NCBI RefSeq assembly: GCF_024707545.1
Contig: NZ_CP062229.1
Span: forward strand, 3,515,501 to 3,579,500
Length of the DNA stretch: 64,000 nt
Reading direction: 5' to 3'
DNA from: Mesorhizobium onobrychidis
GTDB lineage: Bacteria; Pseudomonadota; Alphaproteobacteria; Rhizobiales; Rhizobiaceae
A model generated the notes under the pieces. The model made no database searches. It saw only the letters and a program-made list of their open reading frames with translations, and was not told where the DNA came from. Numbering within the stretch: position 1 is the stretch's first letter; the number at the start of each line of letters is the position of its first letter. Positions 36,538 through 48,815 of the stretch are shown here, piece by piece. Both the position numbers and the translations under genes were made by a program.

Positions 36538-38619
36538 ATGGCAAAGCTCAAGGTCGACGGGAAAGAGATTACTGTACCCGACCACTACACGCTGCTGCAG
36601 GCAGCCGAGGACGCCGGCGCGGAAGTGCCGCGCTTCTGCTTCCATGAGCGTCTGTCGATCGCCGGCAATTGCCGCATGTGCTTGATCGAGGTGAAGGGCG
36701 GGCCGCCCAAGCCGCAGGCGTCCTGCGCCATGGGCGTGCGCGACCTGCGCCCCGGACCGAATGGCGAAACGCCGGAAATCTTCACCAACACGCCGATGGT
36801 CAAGAAGGCCCGGGAAGGCGTGATGGAATTCCTGCTGATCAACCATCCGCTGGACTGCCCGATCTGCGACCAGGGCGGCGAGTGCGACCTACAGGACCAG
36901 GCGATGGCGTTCGGCGTCGATTCCTCGCGCTATCACGAGAACAAGCGGGCGGTCGAAGACAAGTATATCGGGCCGCTGGTCAAGACGATCATGAACCGCT
37001 GCATCCATTGCACGCGCTGCGTCCGCTTCACCACCGAAATCGCCGGCATTTCAGAGCTCGGCCTGATCGGCCGCGGCGAGGACGCCGAGATCACCACCTA
37101 TCTCGAAAGCGCGATGACCTCGGAACTGCAGGGTAACGTCATCGACCTTTGCCCGGTCGGTGCGCTGACCTCCAAACCCTACGCCTTCCAGGCGCGGCCG
37201 TGGGAACTGACCAAGACCGAATCCATCGACGTGATGGACGCCGTTGGCTCGGCGATCCGCGTCGATAGCCGGGGCCGCGAGGTAATGCGCATCCTGCCGC
37301 GTACCAACGAGGCGGTGAACGAGGAGTGGATTTCCGATAAGACCCGCTTCATCTGGGACGGCTTGCGCACCCAGCGCCTCGACCGGCCATACGTCCGCAA
37401 GAACGGCAAGCTGGCCCCGGCAAGCTGGGCCGAGGCTTTCTCCGCGATCAAGGAAGCGGTGTCGAGTAGCGCACCCGACAAGATCGGCGCCATATCAGGC
37501 GATCTTGCCGCCGTCGAGGAGATCTATGCGCTGAAGCTGCTGATGGCGTCGCTCGGCTCGAAGAACACCGACTGCCGTCAGGATGGCGCCGCGCTCGATC
37601 CATCGCTCGGCCGGGCAAGCTATATCTTCAACCCGACCATCGAGGGGATCGAGCAGGCCGACGCGGTGCTGATCATCGGCGCCAATCCGCGCTTCGAGGC
37701 GTCCTTGCTCAACGCCCGCATCCGCAAGCGCTGGCGGGTCGGCAACCTGCCGGTCGGCGTCATCGGTGATGTCGGCGATACGCGCTATGACTATGAGCAG
37801 CTCGGCGCCGGAACGGAATCGCTGAAGGATCTGGCTGACGGCAATGGCAAGTTCTTCCAGGTGCTGAAGAAGGCGACGCATCCGCTTGTTATCGTCGGTC
37901 AGGGCGCGCTGTCGCGCTCCGACGGCGCGGCCGTGCTCGGCCAGGCGGCGAAGCTTAGCCTGGCCGTCAATGCCGCGAGAGCCGACTGGAACGGCTTTGC
38001 CGTGCTGCACACTGCGGCCGGGCGTGTCGGCGGTCTCGATGTCGGCTTCGTGCCGGGCGAGGGCGGCAAGAACGTCGCCGGCATGCTGGGCGACATGGAC
38101 GTGCTGTTCCTGCTCGGCGCCGATGAGATCGACATGGCCAAGACCGGCGGCGCCTTCGTCGTCTATATCGGCACGCATGGCGACCACGGCGCGCACCGCG
38201 CCGACGTCATCCTGCCGGGCGCCGCCTATACCGAAAAGTCGGGCACCTACGTCAACACCGAGGGCCGCGTGCAGCAGACCAACCGTGCCGGCTTCGCGCC
38301 GGGCGATGCGCGCGAGGACTGGGCGATCCTGCGGGCGCTGTCGGATGTGCTGGGCAAGAAGCTGTCGTTCGATTCACTGCCGCAGCTTCGCGCAAAACTC
38401 TTTGGCGAATACCCGCATCTTGCCCGCATCGACCAGGTCGCGGCCGGCAACGCTGACGATGTCGCCAGGCTGGCGAAGCTCGGCGGGCGGCTTAACAAGG
38501 GCACCTTCACCTCGCCGGTCAAGGATTTCTACCTGACCAACCCGATCGCGCGGGCTTCCGCGGTGATGGCGGAATGCTCGGCGCTGGCGAAAAACGGCTT
38601 CAGGCAGGCGGCGGAATAA
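36538..38619 (+). CDS. nuoG: NADH-quinone oxidoreductase subunit G
   Basis: The 693-residue 75-kDa-type subunit begins with a ferredoxin domain ([15 protein letters not shown]), then a His-Cys cluster region and two [4Fe-4S] sites ([15 protein letters not shown] and [10 protein letters not shown]), followed by a molybdopterin-oxidoreductase-like domain that does not bind Mo in this family. Length matches the alphaproteobacterial and mitochondrial form, not the ~900-residue enterobacterial one. Confidence 0.97.
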   Translation: MAKLKVDGKEITVPDHYTLLQAAEDAGAEVPRFCFHERLSIAGNCRMCLIEVKGGPPKPQASCAMGVRDLRPGPNGETPEIFTNTPMVKKAREGVMEFLLINHPLDCPICDQGGECDLQDQAMAFGVDSSRYHENKRAVEDKYIGPLVKTIMNRCIHCTRCVRFTTEIAGISELGLIGRGEDAEITTYLESAMTSELQGNVIDLCPVGALTSKPYAFQARPWELTKTESIDVMDAVGSAIRVDSRGREVMRILPRTNEAVNEEWISDKTRFIWDGLRTQRLDRPYVRKNGKLAPASWAEAFSAIKEAVSSSAPDKIGAISGDLAAVEEIYALKLLMASLGSKNTDCRQDGAALDPSLGRASYIFNPTIEGIEQADAVLIIGANPRFEASLLNARIRKRWRVGNLPVGVIGDVGDTRYDYEQLGAGTESLKDLADGNGKFFQVLKKATHPLVIVGQGALSRSDGAAVLGQAAKLSLAVNAARADWNGFAVLHTAAGRVGGLDVGFVPGEGGKNVAGMLGDMDVLFLLGADEIDMAKTGGAFVVYIGTHGDHGAHRADVILPGAAYTEKSGTYVNTEGRVQQTNRAGFAPGDAREDWAILRALSDVLGKKLSFDSLPQLRAKLFGEYPHLARIDQVAAGNADDVARLAKLGGRLNKGTFTSPVKDFYLTNPIARASAVMAECSALAKNGFRQAAE

Positions 38620-38621
38620 GC

Positions 38622-39665
38622 ATGGACACCTTCTTCTCCTTTTACGTGCTGCCGGCGCTGCTCATCGTGCTGAAGTCAGTCGTGCTGATCGTCGTGCTGT
38701 TGATCTTCGTCGCCTACATCCTGTACGCGGATCGCAAGATCTGGGCAGCGGTGCAATTGCGCCGCGGCCCCAATGTGGTCGGCCCATGGGGCACGCTGCA
38801 GGCTTTCGCCGACCTTCTGAAGTTCGTGTTCAAGGAGCCGGTGATTCCGTCCGGCGCCAACAAGGGCGTTTTTCTGCTGGCGCCGCTGGTTTCGGCGGTG
38901 CTGGCGATCTCGGCCTGGGCGGTGATCCCGGTCAATGAGGGCTGGGCGATCGCCAACGTCAATGTCGGCATCCTTTATGTCTTCGCCATCTCCTCGCTCG
39001 AGGTCTATGGCGTAATCATGGGCGGCTGGGCGTCCAACTCGAAATATCCGTTCCTCGGCGCGCTGCGCTCGGCGGCGCAAATGGTGTCCTACGAAGTCTC
39101 GATCGGTTTCGTCATCGTCACCGTGCTGCTTTGCGTCGGCTCGCTCAACCTCTCCGACATCGTGCTGTCGCAGCAGGATGGGCTGGGCACGCGGGTTGGC
39201 CTGCCCAACACCTTCCTCGACTGGCATTGGCTGTCGCTGTTCCCGATGTTCGTCATCTTCTTCATCTCGGCGCTGGCCGAGACGAACCGCCCGCCTTTCG
39301 ACCTTGTGGAAGCCGAATCGGAACTCGTCGCCGGCCATATGGTCGAGTATTCGTCGACGCCGTTCCTGCTGTTCTTCCTCGGCGAATATGTCGCCATCGT
39401 GCTGATGTGCGCGCTGGCCACCATCCTGTTCCTCGGCGGCTGGCTGCCGCCCTTCGACTTCGCTCCCTTCACCTGGGTGCCGGGCCTGATCTGGTTCGTC
39501 CTCAAGGTCTGCCTGGTGTTCTTCATGATCTCGATGGTGAAGGCCTTCGTGCCGCGCTACCGCTACGACCAGTTGATGCGGCTCGGCTGGAAGGTCTTCC
39601 TGCCGATCTCGCTGGCGATGGTGGTGATTGTCGCCGCGTTCCTCAAGATCACGGGGTTTGCGTGA
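38622..39665 (+). CDS. nuoH: NADH-quinone oxidoreductase subunit H
   Basis: The 347-residue membrane subunit has eight or so helices and the conserved loops [20 protein letters not shown] and [20 protein letters not shown] that help shape the quinone channel. The ATG at 38622 lies 2 bp after the nuoG stop. Its stop overlaps the nuoI start (TGATG). Confidence 0.97.
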   Translation: MDTFFSFYVLPALLIVLKSVVLIVVLLIFVAYILYADRKIWAAVQLRRGPNVVGPWGTLQAFADLLKFVFKEPVIPSGANKGVFLLAPLVSAVLAISAWAVIPVNEGWAIANVNVGILYVFAISSLEVYGVIMGGWASNSKYPFLGALRSAAQMVSYEVSIGFVIVTVLLCVGSLNLSDIVLSQQDGLGTRVGLPNTFLDWHWLSLFPMFVIFFISALAETNRPPFDLVEAESELVAGHMVEYSSTPFLLFFLGEYVAIVLMCALATILFLGGWLPPFDFAPFTWVPGLIWFVLKVCLVFFMISMVKAFVPRYRYDQLMRLGWKVFLPISLAMVVIVAAFLKITGFA

Positions 39666-40156
39666 TGTCTGCTCTAGCCCAAGCCGCAAAATCGCTGCTC
39701 CTGCAGGACTTCGTCAGCGCTTTCTTCCTGTCGATGCGCCAGTTCTTCGCGCCGAAGGAAACGATCAACTATCCGCACGAGAAGGGGCCGACCAGCCCGC
39801 GCTTTCGCGGCGAGCATGCACTGCGCCGCTATCCGAACGGCGAGGAACGCTGCATCGCCTGCAAACTGTGCGAGGCGATCTGCCCGGCGCAGGCCATCAC
39901 CATCGAGGCCGGCCCGCGCCGCAACGACGGCACGCGCCGCACCGTGCGCTACGATATCGATATGGTGAAGTGCATCTATTGCGGCTTCTGCCAGGAGGCC
40001 TGCCCGGTCGACGCCATCGTCGAGGGGCCGAATTTCGAGTTCGCGACCGAGACGCGCGAGGAACTTTATTACGACAAGGACAAGCTGCTGGCCAATGGCG
40101 ACCGCTGGGAGCGCGAACTGGCGCGCAACATCTCGCTGGATGCGCCGTACCGCTGA
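39665..40156 (+). CDS. nuoI: NADH-quinone oxidoreductase subunit I
   Basis: The 163-residue subunit carries clusters N6a and N6b in two ferredoxin motifs, [12 protein letters not shown] and [12 protein letters not shown]. The start at 39665 shares a base with the nuoH stop; a much longer frame upstream lies inside nuoH and is rejected. The 124 bp to nuoJ contain no gene. Confidence 0.97.
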   Translation: MSALAQAAKSLLLQDFVSAFFLSMRQFFAPKETINYPHEKGPTSPRFRGEHALRRYPNGEERCIACKLCEAICPAQAITIEAGPRRNDGTRRTVRYDIDMVKCIYCGFCQEACPVDAIVEGPNFEFATETREELYYDKDKLLANGDRWERELARNISLDAPYR

Positions 40157-40280
40157 CATTTGACGCATGGACGAGGCGAAGGGCCTCGTTTAAGGAACAC
40201 ACGGCTTCGGCACCGGAGGCGGAACGAAGCACACAACGGACAGTGCGAAAGCCGGTCCGACAGGAACCCCGGGGGAACCC

Positions 40281-40901
40281 ATGCTGAATGGACTAGAGGC
40301 GGCCTTTTTCTACCTCTTCGCCTTTTTCGCGGTGGCGTCGGCGTTCATGGTCATTTCGGCGCGCAATCCCGTGCATTCGGTGCTGTTCCTGATCCTGACC
40401 TTCTTCAATGCCGCCGGCCTGTTCATGCTGACCGGCGCCGAGTTCCTGGCGATGATCCTGCTCGTCGTCTATGTCGGCGCGGTCATGGTGCTGTTCCTGT
40501 TCGTCGTCATGATGCTCGACGTCGATTTCGCCGAAATGAAGGAAGGCGCCCTGCAATATGCGCCGATCGGCGCGCTGGTCGGGCTGATCCTGGCGGCTGA
40601 GCTGATCATCGTGCTCGGCGGCTATACGTTCGCGCCGCAACTGGCGGCGACGGTTTCGAAGCCCATTCCGGACCTTGCCGCGCGCTCGAACACCGCAGCA
40701 CTCGGCGACATCCTCTATACCGACTACCTCTACTATTTCCAGATTGCGGGCCTTGTGCTGCTGGTCGCCATGATCGGCGCCATCGTGCTGACGCTGCGCC
40801 ACAAGCCGGGCATTAAGCGGCAGTCAATCGCCGCCCAGGTCGGCCGCACGCCGGCAACGGGAATGGAAATCCGCAAGGTCAAGACGGGCGAAGGAATCTG
40901 A
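40281..40901 (+). CDS. nuoJ: NADH-quinone oxidoreductase subunit J
   Basis: The 206-residue membrane subunit has five helices with the [20 protein letters not shown] and [18 protein letters not shown] segments that contain the pi-bulge helix important for coupling. The ribosome binding site GGGGGAA precedes the ATG. Confidence 0.96.
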   Translation: MLNGLEAAFFYLFAFFAVASAFMVISARNPVHSVLFLILTFFNAAGLFMLTGAEFLAMILLVVYVGAVMVLFLFVVMMLDVDFAEMKEGALQYAPIGALVGLILAAELIIVLGGYTFAPQLAATVSKPIPDLAARSNTAALGDILYTDYLYYFQIAGLVLLVAMIGAIVLTLRHKPGIKRQSIAAQVGRTPATGMEIRKVKTGEGI

Positions 40902-40902
40902 G

Positions 40903-41211
40903 ATGGTTGTCGGCATCGCACACTATCTGACCGTATCGGCGATCCTGTTCACGCTCGGCGTGTTCGGCATTTTCCTGAACCGCAGGAACATCATCGTCAT
41001 CCTGATGTCGATCGAGCTGATCCTGCTCGCGGTCAACATCAATTTCGTCGCCTTCTCGGCAGCACTCGGCGATCTCGTCGGACAGGTGTTCGCGATGTTC
41101 GTGCTGACGGTCGCAGCGGCTGAAGCGGCGATCGGCCTCGCCATTCTCGTCGTCTTCTTCCGCAACCGCGGTTCGATCGCGGTCGAAGACGTGAACATGA
41201 TGAAGGGTTGA
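40903..41211 (+). CDS. nuoK: NADH-quinone oxidoreductase subunit K
   Basis: The 102-residue three-helix subunit has the conserved [15 protein letters not shown] with the key Glu, and [13 protein letters not shown] with the second. Both Glu residues belong to the proton path. It starts one base after the nuoJ stop. Confidence 0.97.
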   Translation: MVVGIAHYLTVSAILFTLGVFGIFLNRRNIIVILMSIELILLAVNINFVAFSAALGDLVGQVFAMFVLTVAAAEAAIGLAILVVFFRNRGSIAVEDVNMMKG

Positions 41212-41222
41212 CGGAAACCACC

Positions 41223-43196
41223 ATGTATCAGGCCATCGTCTTCCTTCCGCTGCTCGGCTTCCTGATCGTCGGCCTGTTCGGCACGTCGCTCGGTGCCAAG
41301 GCGTCCGAATACATCACCTCCGGCTTCCTGGTGATATCAGCCGTGCTGTCGTGGGTCGCCTTCTTCGCCGTCGGCTTCGGCGAAGGCGAGGTGTTCACCG
41401 TGCCGGTGCTGCGCTGGATCCAGTCGGGCGGGTTAGAGGCCGCTTGGGCGCTGCGCATCGATACGCTGACGGTGGTGATGCTGGTCGTGGTCAACACGGT
41501 GTCGTCGCTGGTCCACATCTACTCGATCGGCTACATGCATCACGACCCGGACCGGCCGCGTTTCTTCGCCTATCTGTCATTGTTCACCTTTGCCATGCTG
41601 ATGCTGGTGACGGCCGACAACCTCGTGCAGATGTACTTCGGCTGGGAAGGCGTCGGCCTCGCCTCCTATCTCTTGATCGGCTTCTGGTACAAGAAGCCAT
41701 CGGCCAATGCCGCCGCGATCAAGGCCTTCGTCGTCAACCGTGTCGGCGATTTCGGCTTCGCGCTCGGCATCTTCGGTGTGTTCGTGCTGTTCGGCTCGGT
41801 CAATCTCGGCACCATCTTTGCCAATGCGGCGACGTTCATTCCGGCTGAAGGCGCGCCGCAAGGTGCGGCCGTATTGACCTTCCTCGGCTATGCGCTCGAC
41901 AAGCAGTCGGCGATGACCGTCGTCTGCCTGCTGTTGTTCATGGGCGCCATGGGCAAGTCGGCACAGGTGCCGCTGCACACTTGGCTGCCGGATGCCATGG
42001 AAGGCCCGACGCCAGTCTCGGCGCTCATCCATGCCGCCACCATGGTGACGGCCGGCGTGTTCATGCTGGCGCGGCTGTCGCCGCTGTTCGAACTGTCACA
42101 TTCGGCGCTGATCGTGGTCACCTTCATCGGTGCCTTTACCGCATTCTTCGCGGCGACCGTCGGCCTCGTCCAGAACGACATCAAGCGCGTCATCGCCTAT
42201 TCGACCTGCTCGCAGCTCGGCTACATGTTCGTGGCGCTCGGCGTCGGCGCCTATGGCGCGGCGATCTTCCATCTGTTCACGCATGCCTTCTTCAAGGCGC
42301 TGCTGTTCCTCGGCTCGGGCTCGGTGATCCACGCCGTCTCCGACGAGCAGGACATGCGCAAGATGGGTGGCCTGCGGACGCTCATTCCAAAGACCTACTG
42401 GATGATGGTGATCGGCACGCTGGCGCTGACCGGCGTCGGAATTCCAGTGACGGTCATCGGCACCGCCGGCTTCTTCTCCAAGGACGCGATCATCGAAAGC
42501 GCCTTTGCCGCGCACAATCCGGTCGCCGGCCTTGCCTTCGTGCTGTTGGTCGTCGCCGCCTGCTTCACCAGCTTCTATTCCTGGCGGCTGATCTTCATGA
42601 CCTTCCACGGCAAGCCGCGGGCGAGCCACGAGGTGATGCACCATGTCCATGAATCGCCGCCAGTCATGCTGGTGCCGCTGTTCATCCTGGCGGCGGGCTC
42701 GCTGTTCGCCGGCGTGATCTTCCATGGCGCTTTCATCGGCGAGGGCTATGCCGAGTTCTGGAAGGCGTCGCTGTTCACGCTGCCGGAAAACCACATCCTG
42801 CACGACATCCACGAAGTGCCGTTGTGGGTGAAGCTGGCGCCGTTCATCGCCATGCTGATCGGCTTTGCGATTGCCTGGCAATTCTACATTCGCGCGCCGG
42901 AAATGCCGAAGAACCTGGCGGCGCAGCATCGCGGGCTCTACGCCTTCCTGCTCAACAAGTGGTATTTCGACGAACTCTACGACCTCCTGTTCGTGCGGCC
43001 GGCAAAACGCCTCGGCCACTTCCTGTGGAAGACCGGTGACGGCACCGTCATCGATGGGCTCGGTCCGGACGGCGTTTCGGCGCGCGTCGTCGACGTCACC
43101 AACCGGGTCGTCAAGCTGCAGACCGGCTACCTCTATCACTACGCCTTCGCCATGCTGATCGGCGTTGCCGCACTCGTCACCTGGATGATGCTCTGA
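41223..43196 (+). CDS. nuoL: NADH-quinone oxidoreductase subunit L
   Basis: The 657-residue antiporter-like subunit has about 16 helices and the long C-terminal lateral helix. Conserved parts include [35 protein letters not shown] and [23 protein letters not shown] 41223 is preferred over TTG 41208, which overlaps the nuoK stop, because the protein family begins with [16 protein letters not shown] sequence. Confidence 0.96.
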   Translation: MYQAIVFLPLLGFLIVGLFGTSLGAKASEYITSGFLVISAVLSWVAFFAVGFGEGEVFTVPVLRWIQSGGLEAAWALRIDTLTVVMLVVVNTVSSLVHIYSIGYMHHDPDRPRFFAYLSLFTFAMLMLVTADNLVQMYFGWEGVGLASYLLIGFWYKKPSANAAAIKAFVVNRVGDFGFALGIFGVFVLFGSVNLGTIFANAATFIPAEGAPQGAAVLTFLGYALDKQSAMTVVCLLLFMGAMGKSAQVPLHTWLPDAMEGPTPVSALIHAATMVTAGVFMLARLSPLFELSHSALIVVTFIGAFTAFFAATVGLVQNDIKRVIAYSTCSQLGYMFVALGVGAYGAAIFHLFTHAFFKALLFLGSGSVIHAVSDEQDMRKMGGLRTLIPKTYWMMVIGTLALTGVGIPVTVIGTAGFFSKDAIIESAFAAHNPVAGLAFVLLVVAACFTSFYSWRLIFMTFHGKPRASHEVMHHVHESPPVMLVPLFILAAGSLFAGVIFHGAFIGEGYAEFWKASLFTLPENHILHDIHEVPLWVKLAPFIAMLIGFAIAWQFYIRAPEMPKNLAAQHRGLYAFLLNKWYFDELYDLLFVRPAKRLGHFLWKTGDGTVIDGLGPDGVSARVVDVTNRVVKLQTGYLYHYAFAMLIGVAALVTWMML

Positions 43197-44701
43197 TGAC
43201 CGCCTGGCCGATCCTCTCGCTGGTCACCTTCCTGCCGCTGGTTGGTGTGCTGTTCATTCTGCTGATCAATGACGACAGCGAGAATGCTCGCCGCAATATC
43301 CGCGCCATCGCGTTGTGGACGACGAGCATCACCTTCATCATCTCGCTGTTCATCTGGACCGGCTTCGACAATTCGGAGCCTGGCTTCCAGTTCGTCGAGA
43401 AGTTTGCCTGGCTTGATTCCGGCATCTCCTACCATATGGGCGTCGACGGCATCTCCATGCTGTTCGTCATCCTGACCACCTTCCTGATGCCGCTCTGCAT
43501 CCTGGCTTCGTGGGAAGCGATCGAAAAGCGCGTCAAGGCCTACATGATCGCCTTCCTGTTGCTGGAGACGCTGATGATCGGCGTCTTCTGCGCGCTCGAC
43601 ATCGTGCTGTTCTACGTCTTCTTCGAAGCCGGCCTGATCCCGATGTTCATCATCATCGGCGTGTGGGGCGGCAAGCGGCGCGTCTACGCCTCGTTCAAGT
43701 TCTTCCTCTATACGCTGGCCGGCTCGGTGCTGATGCTGCTCGCCATCATGGCGATGTTCTTCCAGTCCGGCACCACCGACATCCCGACGCTTCTGACGCA
43801 CAACTTCCCGGCCACCATGCAGACTTGGCTATGGCTCGCCTTCTTCGCCTCCTTTGCCGTGAAGATGCCGATGTGGCCGGTGCACACCTGGCTGCCGGAC
43901 GCCCATGTCGAGGCGCCGACGGCCGGTTCGGTGATCCTGGCCGCGATCCTGCTCAAGATGGGCGGATATGGGTTCCTGCGCTTCTCGCTGCCGATGTTTC
44001 CGATCGCCTCGGAGATGTTTGCGCCGCTGGTCTTCGCGCTGTCCGTCGTCGCCATCATCTACACCTCGCTGGTGGCGCTGATGCAGGAGGACATGAAGAA
44101 GTTGATCGCCTATTCGTCGGTCGCCCATATGGGCTTCGTCACCATGGGCATCTTCGCGATGAACCAGGAAGGCGTCCAGGGGGCGATCTTCCAGATGCTG
44201 TCGCACGGCCTGGTCTCCGGCGCGCTGTTCCTCTGCGTCGGCGTCATCTACGACCGCATGCACACGCGCGACATCGACGCCTATGGCGGGCTGGTCAACA
44301 ACATGCCGAAATACGCCACCGTGTTCATGATCTTCACCATGGCCAATGTCGGCCTGCCAGGCACCAGCGGCTTCGTCGGCGAGTTCCTGACCATGCTCGG
44401 CGTGTTCCGGGTCAACACCTGGGTGGCGTTCTTCGCCGCCACCGGCGTCATCCTGTCGGCGGCCTATGCGCTCTGGCTCTATCGCCGGGTGATCTTCGGC
44501 GCGCTGACCAAGGACAGCCTGAAAGGCCTGCTCGACCTGTCGGCGCGCGAGAAGGTGATCATCTATCCGCTGGCCGCGCTGGTCATCTTCTTCGGCGTCT
44601 ACCCGGCGCCGGTCTTCGACGCGACGGCCGAATCGGTCAAGGCGCTCGTTACCAATGTCACCGCATCCATCGACACCGCGCAGACCGCAGCGGCGAACTG
44701 A
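43196..44701 (+). CDS. nuoM: NADH-quinone oxidoreductase subunit M
   Basis: The 501-residue antiporter-like subunit has about 14 helices, the [20 protein letters not shown] segment, [19 protein letters not shown] with a key Glu, and [20 protein letters not shown] with a key Lys. It starts within the nuoL stop (TGATG). Confidence 0.97.
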   Translation: MTAWPILSLVTFLPLVGVLFILLINDDSENARRNIRAIALWTTSITFIISLFIWTGFDNSEPGFQFVEKFAWLDSGISYHMGVDGISMLFVILTTFLMPLCILASWEAIEKRVKAYMIAFLLLETLMIGVFCALDIVLFYVFFEAGLIPMFIIIGVWGGKRRVYASFKFFLYTLAGSVLMLLAIMAMFFQSGTTDIPTLLTHNFPATMQTWLWLAFFASFAVKMPMWPVHTWLPDAHVEAPTAGSVILAAILLKMGGYGFLRFSLPMFPIASEMFAPLVFALSVVAIIYTSLVALMQEDMKKLIAYSSVAHMGFVTMGIFAMNQEGVQGAIFQMLSHGLVSGALFLCVGVIYDRMHTRDIDAYGGLVNNMPKYATVFMIFTMANVGLPGTSGFVGEFLTMLGVFRVNTWVAFFAATGVILSAAYALWLYRRVIFGALTKDSLKGLLDLSAREKVIIYPLAALVIFFGVYPAPVFDATAESVKALVTNVTASIDTAQTAAAN

Positions 44702-44719
44702 CTGAGAGGTTTGCGAACC

Positions 44720-46156
44720 ATGACGCCGGACCTTCTCTCCAGCCTGTCGCTGTCGACACCAGAGCTGATCCTCGCAGTCGGCGCCCTGGCGCTGCTGATG
44801 CTCGGCGCCTATTCGCGCGCCAACACCACCACCACGGTGAGCGGCCTTGCCGTCGCCTTCCTGGTGGTTGCTGGCGTCTGGACGATCGTTTCCACCGGGC
44901 AGGGCAACGCTTACGGCGAAGCCTTCGTCCAGGATCCCTTCGCCCGTTTCATGAAGGTGCTGGCGCTGACCGGGTCGGCGGTGACGCTGGTCATGTCGAT
45001 GCGCTTCGCCAAGGCGGAGCATTTCGATAAGTTCGAATATCCGGTGCTGATCCTGCTGTGCACGCTCGGCATGATGCTGATGATCTCGGCCAACGGCATG
45101 ATCGGGCTTTATCTCGGCCTCGAACTGCAGTCGTTGGCGATCTATGTGCTGGCGGCGATCAACCGGGACAATCTGCGCTCGACCGAGGCGGGTTTGAAAT
45201 ATTTTGTCCTCGGCGCGCTGTCGTCGGGCATGCTGCTTTACGGCATCAGTCTCGTCTACGGCTACACCGGCAACACCGGGTTCCAGGAAATCGCCACGGC
45301 GCTGGGCGGCGGCGAGCGGCAGCTTGGACTCGTCTTCGGCCTGGTCTTTGTGCTGGCCGGTCTCGCCTTCAAGATATCGGCGGTGCCGTTCCACATGTGG
45401 ACGCCCGACGTCTATGAAGGCGCGCCGACGCCGGTGACGGCCTTCCTCGCTGCGGCGCCGAAAATGGCGGCGATGGCGCTGATCGTGCGCGTCACCATGG
45501 GCGCGTTCAAGCCGATCGCCGCCGACTGGCAGCAGATCATCGTCTTCATCTCGATCGCCTCGATGGTGCTCGGCGCCTTCGCGGCTATCGGTCAGACCAA
45601 CATCAAGCGGCTGATGGCCTATTCCTCCATCGGCCATATGGGCTACGCGCTGGTCGGCCTCGCCGCCAACAGCCAGGCCGGCGTGCGCGGCGTTGCTATC
45701 TACATGCTGATCTATCTGGTGATGACGCTCGGCACCTTCGCCTTCATCCTCGCCATGCGGCGCAAGGAGGGCAATGTCGAGCAGATCAGCGATCTCGCCG
45801 GCCTGTCGTCGACCAATCCGATCATGGCGACGATCCTGACCATCCTGATGTTCTCGCTGGCCGGCATCCCGCCGCTCGCCGGCTTCTGGGGGAAGTGGTA
45901 CGTGTTCCTCGCCGCCATCAACGCCAACCTCTACGCGCTGGCGATCATCGGCGTGCTGGCCTCGGTGGTGGGCGCCTATTATTATCTGCGCATCATCAAG
46001 ATCATGTGGTTCGACGAACCGGTCGGCGGCTTCGTGCCGATGGCGACCGAGCTTCGCGTCGTGCTCGGCGTCTGCGGCGCCTTCGTGCTGTTCTACGTGC
46101 TGATCGGCGGGCCGATCGGCACCTATGCCGAAGCCGCCGCCAAGACATTTTTCTGA
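44720..46156 (+). CDS. nuoN: NADH-quinone oxidoreductase subunit N
   Basis: The 478-residue antiporter-like subunit closes the nuo operon. Conserved parts include [37 protein letters not shown] and [20 protein letters not shown] 44720 is chosen because GAGAGG stands 10 bases upstream; TTG 44711 is in frame and possible. birA follows after 4 bp, so it is cotranscribed. Confidence 0.96.
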   Translation: MTPDLLSSLSLSTPELILAVGALALLMLGAYSRANTTTTVSGLAVAFLVVAGVWTIVSTGQGNAYGEAFVQDPFARFMKVLALTGSAVTLVMSMRFAKAEHFDKFEYPVLILLCTLGMMLMISANGMIGLYLGLELQSLAIYVLAAINRDNLRSTEAGLKYFVLGALSSGMLLYGISLVYGYTGNTGFQEIATALGGGERQLGLVFGLVFVLAGLAFKISAVPFHMWTPDVYEGAPTPVTAFLAAAPKMAAMALIVRVTMGAFKPIAADWQQIIVFISIASMVLGAFAAIGQTNIKRLMAYSSIGHMGYALVGLAANSQAGVRGVAIYMLIYLVMTLGTFAFILAMRRKEGNVEQISDLAGLSSTNPIMATILTILMFSLAGIPPLAGFWGKWYVFLAAINANLYALAIIGVLASVVGAYYYLRIIKIMWFDEPVGGFVPMATELRVVLGVCGAFVLFYVLIGGPIGTYAEAAAKTFF

Positions 46157-46160
46157 CGGG

Positions 46161-46997
46161 ATGGCATTTCGGCTGGCTCCAACGGCGGCCTCGGAAGGGT
46201 TCCGGCTCGAGGCACACGACACGGTCGGCTCCACCAATGCGCTGGCGCTGGACCATGCGCGGGCGGGGGATCCGGGCAAGCTCTGGGTCGTTTCAAAAAA
46301 ACAGGAAAGCGGGCGTGGCCGGCGAGGCCGGGTCTGGGCGACGCCCGAGGGCAATCTGGCGGCGACGCTGCTGGTCGTCACCAATGCCGAACTTCGCTTG
46401 GCCGCGACGCTCGGCTTCGTCGCCGGCCTGGCGCTGGCCGATGCGCTCGACGCCGTCGTGCCGAAGGGCCGGATCGCAATCGGCCTCGACGGCGGCAGCG
46501 ATGGAAGAAACCGTTTCGAGCTGAAATGGCCAAACGATGTGCTCGCCTCCGGCGCCAAGCTAGCTGGCATCCTGCTGGAATCGGCGATACTCGAAGGCGA
46601 TCGCTTCGCGGTGGCGGTGGGCATCGGTGTCAATGTTGTGGCTTATCCTGAGGATTTGCCTTATCCGGCGACATCGCTCAGCGCGCTGGGCGCTGCTTGC
46701 GATGCCGAGACGTTGTTTCTGGCGCTGTCGGATGCCTGGAGCGAGAATGCGCGGCTGTGGAATGATGGGCGCGGGCTTTCCGCCGTCAGGCGGCGCTGGC
46801 TGGCGCGCGCGGCAGGGCTTGGCGGGCAGGTTGCTGTCAGAATTGACGGTAATGTGGTGCGCGGCACGTTCGAGACCATTGACGAGGACTGCCGTTTCGT
46901 GATCCGCGACGATAAGGGTTCGGTTCTGACGATCGCCGCCGGCGATGTGCATTTCGGTGCAGTCGCGTCGGCCCAGTTTTTGACGGGTCAGGTTTGA
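46161..46997 (+). CDS. birA: Biotin--[acetyl-CoA-carboxylase] ligase
   Basis: The 278-residue enzyme attaches biotin to the biotin carboxyl carrier protein. It has ESGRGRRGRVWATPEGNL (biotinyl-AMP site), LKWPNDVLASGAKLAGIL with the catalytic Lys, and a small C-terminal SH3-like domain. There is no N-terminal winged helix, so it is a ligase without repressor function. It directly follows nuoN, as in related rhizobia. Confidence 0.94.
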   Translation: MAFRLAPTAASEGFRLEAHDTVGSTNALALDHARAGDPGKLWVVSKKQESGRGRRGRVWATPEGNLAATLLVVTNAELRLAATLGFVAGLALADALDAVVPKGRIAIGLDGGSDGRNRFELKWPNDVLASGAKLAGILLESAILEGDRFAVAVGIGVNVVAYPEDLPYPATSLSALGAACDAETLFLALSDAWSENARLWNDGRGLSAVRRRWLARAAGLGGQVAVRIDGNVVRGTFETIDEDCRFVIRDDKGSVLTIAAGDVHFGAVASAQFLTGQV

Positions 46998-47047
46998 CAG
47001 GCCCCGTTTGGAAGGGCTTGGCTTGACCGGCCAGGAAAGGAAAGATC

Positions 47048-48718
47048 ATGGCGACAGCGGAAAACGCCGAACTTGTCTTCGTGCCGCTCGGCGGCGTCGG
47101 CGAGATCGGCATGAACTTCGCCCTCTATGGCTACGGCCCGGCCAATGCGCGCGAATGGATCGTCGTCGATGTCGGTGTCACCTTTCCCGATGCCAGCCTG
47201 CCTGGCGTCGACCTGGTGCTGCCCGACACGCGCTTCATCGAGGAGAATATCGCCAACCTGCGCGGCATCGTCATCACGCACGCGCATGAGGACCATTACG
47301 GCGCGCTGCTCGACACATGGCCGAAGCTCAAGGCGCCGGTCTGGATGACGCCGTTCGGCGCCGGATTGCTGGAAGCCAAGCGGCAGGGCGAGCAGGGTGC
47401 ACCGAAAATCCCGGTGACGATCTACCGCGCCGGCGAAAAATTCAGCGTCGGCCCGTTCGAGATCGAGGCCATCCCGGTCGCGCATTCGATCCCCGAACCG
47501 ATGTCGCTGGCGATCACCTCGCCGGCCGGCACCGTCATCCACACCGGCGACTGGAAGATCGATCCGGCGCCGACGATCGGGCCGATGACCGACGAGGCCC
47601 GCTTCCGCGCCTATGGCGACAAGGGCGTGCTGGCGCTGATCTGCGATTCCACAAATGCGCTGCGGGAAGGGGAGTCGCCGTCGGAAGTGGCGGTGGGCGA
47701 GGGCCTCAAGGGCGTCATCCAGAGCGCCAAGGGCCGTGTCGCGGTCACCACTTTTTCCTCCAATGTCGGGCGCATCGTCTCCATCGCCAAGGCGGCACGC
47801 GATGCCGGCCGCCAGTGCCTGGTGCTCGGCCGCTCGCTGAAGCGCGTCATCGATGTTGCCGGCGAGCTCGGCTATATGGATGGGCTGCCCGAATTCATCG
47901 CCGAGGAGGACTTTGGCTTCATCCCGCGCGAAAACCTCGTCATCATCTGCACCGGCAGCCAGGGCGAGCCGCTTGCGGCCTTGGCAAAACTGTCGCGCGA
48001 GGAGATGAAATCGGTGTCGCTGACGGCAGGCGACACGGTGGTGTTTTCCTCGCGCACCATTCCCGGCAACGAGAAGGGCATCCTCGAGATCAAGAACCGC
48101 CTGATCGATCTCGGCATCAAGATCATCGAGGACGGCGATGCGCTGGTGCATGTCTCCGGCCATCCGCGCCGCAGCGAGTTGCGCAAGATGTATCAATGGG
48201 TGCGCCCGCAGATCGGCGTACCGGTGCATGGCGAGGCGGCGCATCTGGTGGCGCAGGGCTCGCTGATGTCGGTGTCGGGCATCGGCCAGGTGGCGCAGGT
48301 GCGCGACGGCGACATGCTGCGGCTCTACCCCGGTGCGGCGACGATCATCGACCAGGTGCCGTTCGGCCGCATCTACAAGGACGGCAGGCTGATCGGCACT
48401 GACCAGGCGATGGGCATTCGCGACCGGCGCAAGCTGTCCTTTGCCGGCCATGTCGCGGTCAATGTCGTGCTCGACGACAAATATGAGCTCGCCGGCGATC
48501 CCGATCTGGTCGCGATCGGCGTCGCCGAGGCCGACGCCCGCGGCGAGAGCCTGGAAGACCTGATGATCGATGCGGCAATCGGCGCCGTGGACTCCATCCC
48601 GCGTCAGCGCCGAAGAGATCTCGACCTCGTGCAGGAGGCAGTGCGCCGCGCCGTCCGCGGCGCCGCCAATGAAGCCTGGGGCAAGAAGCCGCTGGTGACG
48701 GTGTTCGTCACAAGGTAA
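47048..48718 (+). CDS. rnj: Ribonuclease J
   Basis: The 556-residue metallo-beta-lactamase/beta-CASP nuclease has the metal site THAHEDHYGAL (HxHxDH at 78-83), GDWKIDPAP, and beta-CASP motifs such as CTGSQGEPLAAL and SGHPRRSEL. RNase J has 5'-3' exonuclease and endonuclease activity in RNA processing; many alphaproteobacteria have it beside RNase E. RBS AGGAAAGG precedes the ATG. Confidence 0.93.
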   Translation: MATAENAELVFVPLGGVGEIGMNFALYGYGPANAREWIVVDVGVTFPDASLPGVDLVLPDTRFIEENIANLRGIVITHAHEDHYGALLDTWPKLKAPVWMTPFGAGLLEAKRQGEQGAPKIPVTIYRAGEKFSVGPFEIEAIPVAHSIPEPMSLAITSPAGTVIHTGDWKIDPAPTIGPMTDEARFRAYGDKGVLALICDSTNALREGESPSEVAVGEGLKGVIQSAKGRVAVTTFSSNVGRIVSIAKAARDAGRQCLVLGRSLKRVIDVAGELGYMDGLPEFIAEEDFGFIPRENLVIICTGSQGEPLAALAKLSREEMKSVSLTAGDTVVFSSRTIPGNEKGILEIKNRLIDLGIKIIEDGDALVHVSGHPRRSELRKMYQWVRPQIGVPVHGEAAHLVAQGSLMSVSGIGQVAQVRDGDMLRLYPGAATIIDQVPFGRIYKDGRLIGTDQAMGIRDRRKLSFAGHVAVNVVLDDKYELAGDPDLVAIGVAEADARGESLEDLMIDAAIGAVDSIPRQRRRDLDLVQEAVRRAVRGAANEAWGKKPLVTVFVTR

Positions 48719-48732
48719 GGGAATAGGGGAGT

Positions 48733-48804
48733 AGGGCAGTACGGCAGTAGGGGGAGAAAGTAGTTTTTCCCTACTCCCATGCTGCCCTATTGCCTTACTG
48801 CCCT
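48733..48804. repeat. Large imperfect palindrome between rnj and mce
   Basis: AGGGCAGTACGGCAGTAGGG (48733-48752) pairs with CCCTATTGCCTTACTGCCCT (48785-48804) at 18 of 20 positions. The loop contains AGTAGTTTTTCCCTACT. It is a dispersed-type repeat and possibly a terminator of rnj. The mce ribosome binding site GAGGAA begins right at its end. Confidence 0.7.
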
Positions 48805-48815
48805 GAGGAAAACCT

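Noticed and set aside
43829..46633. A 934-codon open frame antisense to nuoM and nuoN
   Set aside because: It is a shadow of G+C-rich codon use, with low-complexity His/Asp/Arg-rich translation and no family resemblance; the plus strand encodes clear NuoM and NuoN.
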